Assembly: GCA_964346725.1 (NCBI GenBank)
Contig: CAYFVM010000034.1
Coordinates: 1 to 15,890 of the forward strand
Source: UBA1715 sp964346725
GTDB lineage: Bacteria > Bacteroidota > Bacteroidia > Bacteroidales > UBA1715
DNA: 15,890 nucleotides
Direction: 5' to 3'
Shown here: one piece after another, positions 11,840 through 15,890 of the stretch
How the letters are laid out: each line of letters opens with the position of its first letter
Numbering within the stretch: position 1 is the first letter of the stretch
The notes under the pieces: generated by a model
What the model was told of the DNA's origin: nothing
Databases searched by the model: none
Seen by the model: only the letters and a program-made list of their open reading frames with translations
Position numbers and translations under genes: made by a program

Positions 11840-13627
11840 ATGGTAACGAACAAAAAGTCACTTTGGGTTAGATTCTATCGTTGGCGTTTGAAACATATAT
11901 CCGACAAGCAATTCTTGTATGTATTAAGTCTTGTGTTGGGTGTTTTTTCAGGCTTGGCTGCTGTGTTGCTAAAATCTATGGTACATGGTATCCAATATTT
12001 ATTGCATTTATGGGCACCAATTTCAAGCGAGTACCACATCTTATATCTTTTATTTCCTACGATAGGTATCATACTTACGCTTTTTGTGATTAAGTATATC
12101 GTGAAAAAAGATTCAAATATTGGTGTTCCCGGTGTTTTGTATGCCATTTCACGTAAAAAAGGAGAAATTGAGCCCCACAATATGTTTTCTTCAATGATTG
12201 AAAGTGCATTGACCGTTGGATTTGGTGGATCTGTTGGATTGGAAGGGCCGAGTATAGTCACAGGGGCTGCGTTTGGGTCTAATTTCGCTCGAATATTTAG
12301 ATTAGATTATAAACAGTGCGTAATATTAATAGGATGTGGTGCTGCGGGTGTAATGGCTGCAATATTCAACGCACCCATTGCGGCCGTAATCTTTGTTCTT
12401 GAGGTTATATACGTCAATTTTTCAATGTCATCAGTTGTGCCGCTCATTTTAACTGCGTCAATTGCTACATTGTCTTCGTATTTCTTTTTGGAACAAGATG
12501 TGCTTTTTCATGCTATCGATGTCTTCAATAGTGATTATCGTTTTGAAGATGTACCATCGTTTGTTTTACTCGGCATCATTGCTGGATTCGTATCAGTGTA
12601 TTTCAAGAAAATGCATGTCTTGTTGAGTGAAGCTTTCTCAATGATTAAGAAAAAAAAGAAAAAATTGTTTATTGGAGGTTTGGGGTTAGGCGTTTTGTTG
12701 TTTTTCTTCCCATCACTCTATGGTGAAGGTTTCAAGGAAATTAATATGTTATTCCGTGGTGAATATTCCTTCTTGTTTGATCAAACAATTTTTGATGCAT
12801 ATCAGAGCAATTTCATTGTAGTTAGTATTTTATTTCTGAGTGTTATTTTATTAAAAGTTGTTGCAGTTTCCCTGACGTTTGGTGCAGGAGGAGTTGGAGG
12901 TATTTTTGCACCTTCTTTGTTTATTGGAGCAATGGTAGGAATGTTTGCATCGTATGTTTTTACTTATTTTGGCATTCAAGTACCCCAATCAATATTCGTC
13001 TTGTTGGGAATGTGTGGCGTGATTGCAGGGGTATTGCATGCTCCTTTAACAGGTATCTTCCTTATTGCTGATATAACAACTGGCTACGGATTGTTCGTCC
13101 CATTGATGCTCGTTTCTGCTGTATCATATGCTACGGTCCGAATATTTGAAGACACGTCGGTCTATACCTACATGTTGGCAAAACGAAAAGAATTATTGAC
13201 ACACGATAAAGATGCTTCAGTGCTCACGTTACTTAATATTAATAAATTGATAGAAACAGATATAGCAACGATCTCTCTAGATGCTACGTTGGGAGACTTG
13301 GTAGAAGTAATAAAACATTCTAAAAGAAACATTTATCCAGTCGTGAGTGAAGATAATGTGTTGTATGGTATGATAAAACTTGACGATATTCGTGACATCG
13401 TTTTCTCACCCGAATTATATGACAAAGTTGATGTACGTACACTCATGTATTTCCCCGAATATTTTTTCTCCCCCAATGATGATATGGAAGAGGTAGTAAA
13501 AGTTGTCCAAAAAAGTGGGCATTACAACTTCCCAATTATTTCAGAAGGTAAGTATGTTGGTTTTATTTCTCGTGCACGAATTTTCTCCGAATATAGAAAA
13601 GTCTCCGCGTTTTTCTCCGAAAATTAA
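11840..13627 (+). CDS. CLC family chloride transporter with two CBS domains
   Basis: This 595-residue protein has an N-terminal CLC membrane core (about 1-450) and a C-terminal pair of CBS domains (about 467-522 and 530-585), which in other CLCs bind nucleotides and regulate gating. Anion-path motifs are present: NIGVPGVL (93-100, in place of GSGIP), GSVGLEGPS (130-138, in place of GREGP) with the gating glutamate at Glu135, and GGIFAPS (353-359, the GxFxP motif). The segment FNAPIAAVIFVLEVI (176-190) aligns with the E. coli ClC-ec1 region carrying the internal proton glutamate 203, but Val189 occupies that position. The protein could be a channel or an exchanger using another residue. The fluoride-type signatures are absent. 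It has its own promoter-like box and is not obviously in an operon. Confidence 0.92.
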   Translation: MVTNKKSLWVRFYRWRLKHISDKQFLYVLSLVLGVFSGLAAVLLKSMVHGIQYLLHLWAPISSEYHILYLLFPTIGIILTLFVIKYIVKKDSNIGVPGVLYAISRKKGEIEPHNMFSSMIESALTVGFGGSVGLEGPSIVTGAAFGSNFARIFRLDYKQCVILIGCGAAGVMAAIFNAPIAAVIFVLEVIYVNFSMSSVVPLILTASIATLSSYFFLEQDVLFHAIDVFNSDYRFEDVPSFVLLGIIAGFVSVYFKKMHVLLSEAFSMIKKKKKKLFIGGLGLGVLLFFFPSLYGEGFKEINMLFRGEYSFLFDQTIFDAYQSNFIVVSILFLSVILLKVVAVSLTFGAGGVGGIFAPSLFIGAMVGMFASYVFTYFGIQVPQSIFVLLGMCGVIAGVLHAPLTGIFLIADITTGYGLFVPLMLVSAVSYATVRIFEDTSVYTYMLAKRKELLTHDKDASVLTLLNINKLIETDIATISLDATLGDLVEVIKHSKRNIYPVVSEDNVLYGMIKLDDIRDIVFSPELYDKVDVRTLMYFPEYFFSPNDDMEEVVKVVQKSGHYNFPIISEGKYVGFISRARIFSEYRKVSAFFSEN

Positions 13628-13740
13628 CACACAAATTTTTGTTTTTCCCCTTAAAAAATTGTTATTTTACAAATTAGATGAAACTTTTAAGAGGGTTTTT
13701 GTGTCTTGATAAATAGTGAACCTTAAATAACGCGAGTATT

Positions 13741-15890
13741 ATGCACCCATACATTAGCAGCCGTATAAAACGGTTCTTCCTAACAGCAATAGGAATATTA
13801 GCACTGTCATTCGTGACATTTTCTCAAGTAGATTATGAGTTTTGGTTTGGCGCTCCATATGGAACTACCGACCATGCTCCATATTGGCCCGAAGATTATC
13901 AGTATAAAGTAGGCGGTCGCCCTATATATCTACGTTTGGCTACGCAGGATGCTGATGCTAATGTCTCAGTTTCGTTGCCGGCATTGGGTATAACGATTCA
14001 AAATTTGAATATCCCAGCCAATGGTACCGCTTCTGTTGATTTGACACCATATATTAACGATATCCAATGTTCAAAAACGGGTAATGAGGTTGAAAATAAA
14101 GGTATCTACATTCGTTCAAATGCTTTAATAACAGCATATTACGAAATAGCCTCGGTACTCAATACTGATATTTTTTCATTGAAAGGTCAAAATGCATTAG
14201 GAAAAGAGTTCTATGCCCCTTTCCAAAATAAAATGCAGAATTCTCTATATCACAATGAAGATGGCGTTGCAGATAATGGAGTTTCCGGGGATGGTGCCTA
14301 TTCATACATAGTAATTGTTGCTACAGAGGATAATACAACCATAAATGTTACACCAACAAACGATTGTGTAGGTATTTTAAAAGGTGTAACAAAATCCGTG
14401 AAATTAGACAGAGGACAAACGTATGTGGTTCGAGCAATCGGACAAGATATAAATTCTCGTTTGTCGGGCACCCATATTAAATCAACCAAGCCAATCGCAG
14501 TAACAATAGGTGAAGATTCTGTATATCCCGATTATCACACTCACAATAGTGACTGTGAAGATTACGTAGGCGATCAAATAGTCCCTGTTTCTGTAGTTGG
14601 TACAGATTATATAGTAATTAAAGGTGATGGTAGTCGTACAACTCAAGAAGCAATTACAAACACAAGATATGGTCAATATCAATATTTTAGTAATTATAAT
14701 GAAGTACAATCCTTTTTCAATACAAAAGAAGATTTTTATGAAGTAGTTTCAGTTACAGCCACAGAAGACAATACTATTATTTACGTTGATGGATCTCAAT
14801 ATGGAACAGAATTAAGTAAAGGAGAAACAATTTCTATTGAATTATCAGATGTTGCTGAAAAATACACTTTTGTAAAATCTTCAAAACCAGTATATGCATT
14901 TCATATTTCAGGATATCAGTGTGAGGTTGCAGGTGCTATATTACCTTCTGTAGAAATGTGTACTGGTTCTTACAAAATGGGTTTTGTGAGAACATACGGT
15001 TCGCAGAAAGACCAAGAGTTATACATGAACTTGATGGTAAAGGATGGTGGAGAAGGAGATTTCTTATTGAATGGTGTTGCTAATCCAGTAATTAATAACG
15101 CGACATTCGAATCAATAACTGGAACGGATTGGAAAGTTGCGCGTATTTATTTCTCGCGTACCGATATGCCGGAGGGAGCATATTTCTTACAGAACACTAC
15201 CTCGTTATTCCATATGGGTATGGTGAACTCTACATCTCATGATTGGGGCGATGGTACTGGCTACAATTTGATGGGGTCTATGTATGGATATTTTTCTCGT
15301 TTTAGCGATAACTATCCCGATGCTGTAATTGTAAACAATAACGATACGAGTATTACGGTAACTAGAGGAACAAAAGTAAGTCTTTTGGCTGATGGCGGTT
15401 ACAAGTTCTCTTGGGTAGGATATCAATGGGACGGGCATGATTGGGTATTGATGGAACCGCCATATAAATTGAATAACACCAATGTGGAGAACCCATATGT
15501 TATAATAGACGCAATAGGTATATATAAATACACTGCAACAATTAGTACAGCATGTTATGGTGACGTGAATCAAAGTGTATTGATTAAAGTTGTAGAGCCG
15601 GTAGATTTGAATGATGTAAAAGATACGGTTTGTTATACACCAGGCTTGTCTGTGGATAATAACATGAGTCAGTATTATAATTTGTTTAATTTAAATGATA
15701 CCATTGTTGGCAAAAAAGGATTACTGACAGGCTATTATGTTGACCATTTTGAAAAATTCATTCCAGCTGACACTGTGATGTGGGATGATTTTGATACGAA
15801 TAGAACAATGGCGACTAGAATGTCAATGGTAAATGGTAGCCTATCTCTAGTTGCAAATCCAGATACTGTAAGTAGTGAAAACCCATCAGG
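13741..15890 (+). CDS. Large exported protein with IgGFc-binding-type N-terminal region (3' end cut off)
   Basis: The frame opens with ATG at 13741 and stays open for 716 codons to the window edge. Residues 1-29 form a signal peptide (basic MHPYISSRIKR, then FFLTAIGILALSFVTFSQ). Residues about 30-440 match the N-terminal region of Bacteroidota IgGFc-binding-like proteins: EFWFGAP, RPIYLRLAT, GIYIRSNALITAYYE, NALGKEFYAP, VIVATEDNTTINVTP, LDRGQTYVV, STKPIAVTIGEDS and GDQIVPVSVVGTDYI. The TEDNT strand recurs (195-199 and 341-345), indicating an internal duplication. Later parts look like further beta-rich modules. Such proteins are usually very large, exported by T9SS and end in a gliding-motility-type or sorting domain, which is outside this window. 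IgG binding itself should not be assumed; surface adhesion is the safer guess. No TAnnTTTG box is seen in the 113-base gap upstream. Confidence 0.8.
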   Translation, partial: MHPYISSRIKRFFLTAIGILALSFVTFSQVDYEFWFGAPYGTTDHAPYWPEDYQYKVGGRPIYLRLATQDADANVSVSLPALGITIQNLNIPANGTASVDLTPYINDIQCSKTGNEVENKGIYIRSNALITAYYEIASVLNTDIFSLKGQNALGKEFYAPFQNKMQNSLYHNEDGVADNGVSGDGAYSYIVIVATEDNTTINVTPTNDCVGILKGVTKSVKLDRGQTYVVRAIGQDINSRLSGTHIKSTKPIAVTIGEDSVYPDYHTHNSDCEDYVGDQIVPVSVVGTDYIVIKGDGSRTTQEAITNTRYGQYQYFSNYNEVQSFFNTKEDFYEVVSVTATEDNTIIYVDGSQYGTELSKGETISIELSDVAEKYTFVKSSKPVYAFHISGYQCEVAGAILPSVEMCTGSYKMGFVRTYGSQKDQELYMNLMVKDGGEGDFLLNGVANPVINNATFESITGTDWKVARIYFSRTDMPEGAYFLQNTTSLFHMGMVNSTSHDWGDGTGYNLMGSMYGYFSRFSDNYPDAVIVNNNDTSITVTRGTKVSLLADGGYKFSWVGYQWDGHDWVLMEPPYKLNNTNVENPYVIIDAIGIYKYTATISTACYGDVNQSVLIKVVEPVDLNDVKDTVCYTPGLSVDNNMSQYYNLFNLNDTIVGKKGLLTGYYVDHFEKFIPADTVMWDDFDTNRTMATRMSMVNGSLSLVANPDTVSSENPS

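Noticed and set aside
11840..13627. Fluoride-specific CLC-F transporter
   Set aside because: CLC-F proteins are shorter, lack CBS domains and carry different selectivity motifs; here GLEGP and GGIFAP fit ordinary CLCs.
13634..13660. Terminator after the CLC gene
   Set aside because: The 7-bp stem is made only of A and T, has a long loop and lacks a clear T-run; too weak to list.
15205..15573. Minus-strand open frame of 122 codons
   Set aside because: It is antisense to the IgGFc-type gene, rich in Cys, Thr and Tyr with no recognisable domain, and is best explained as a shadow frame.
1..15890. CRISPR array, prophage, toxin-antitoxin or other defence system
   Set aside because: I found no regularly spaced repeats, no phage structural genes and no recognisable defence proteins. 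Apart from the IS fragment, the genes are ordinary chromosomal families.

Overview
The window looks like chromosomal DNA from an AT-rich member of the Bacteroidota, most likely Bacteroidales. Three things point there: promoter-like matches to the phylum's -7 element TAnnTTTG upstream of most transcription units, an exported protein with a type IX secretion (T9SS) type A C-terminal sorting domain, and families typical of the phylum (DUF4286, a sodium-pumping oxaloacetate decarboxylase, a PASTA protein with one membrane anchor). No rRNA or tRNA gene is visible, so the genus cannot be fixed.

Left part (1-3335). The window opens inside the 3' end of an IS3-family transposase, followed by a tandemly repeated end-like sequence. 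Next comes a small exported protein of unknown function, then a convergent DJ-1/PfpI-family gene. A divergent intergenic region with a promoter-like box on each strand leads into a tightly coupled three-gene unit (membrane protein, DUF4286 protein, BadF/N-acetylglucosamine-kinase-like ATPase) whose genes overlap as ATGA.

Middle (3336-7002). A 373-base gap holds the best candidate here for an unannotated element. It contains a promoter-like sequence, a 10-bp hairpin, and a 126-nt segment closed by a 16-bp stem and followed by a T7 run. I read it as a probable non-coding RNA. It is followed by a PASTA-domain membrane protein and, 3 bases later, a large T9SS cargo protein that seems to carry two insertions in its core, one resembling a lamin-tail domain.

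Energy module (7132-10526). oadG, oadA and oadB encode a biotin-dependent Na+-translocating oxaloacetate decarboxylase, which would turn oxaloacetate into pyruvate and CO2 while exporting Na+. A terminator-like hairpin lies between oadA and oadB. OadA has Gln where the family's second metal-binding His is expected.

Right part (10546-15890). A strong intrinsic terminator ends the oad operon and also contains the best -7 promoter match for the next gene, a flippase-like (LPG synthase TM family) membrane protein. A CLC chloride transporter with two C-terminal CBS domains follows. Last is the 5' part of a large exported protein with an IgGFc-binding-type N-terminal region, which runs off the end of the window.
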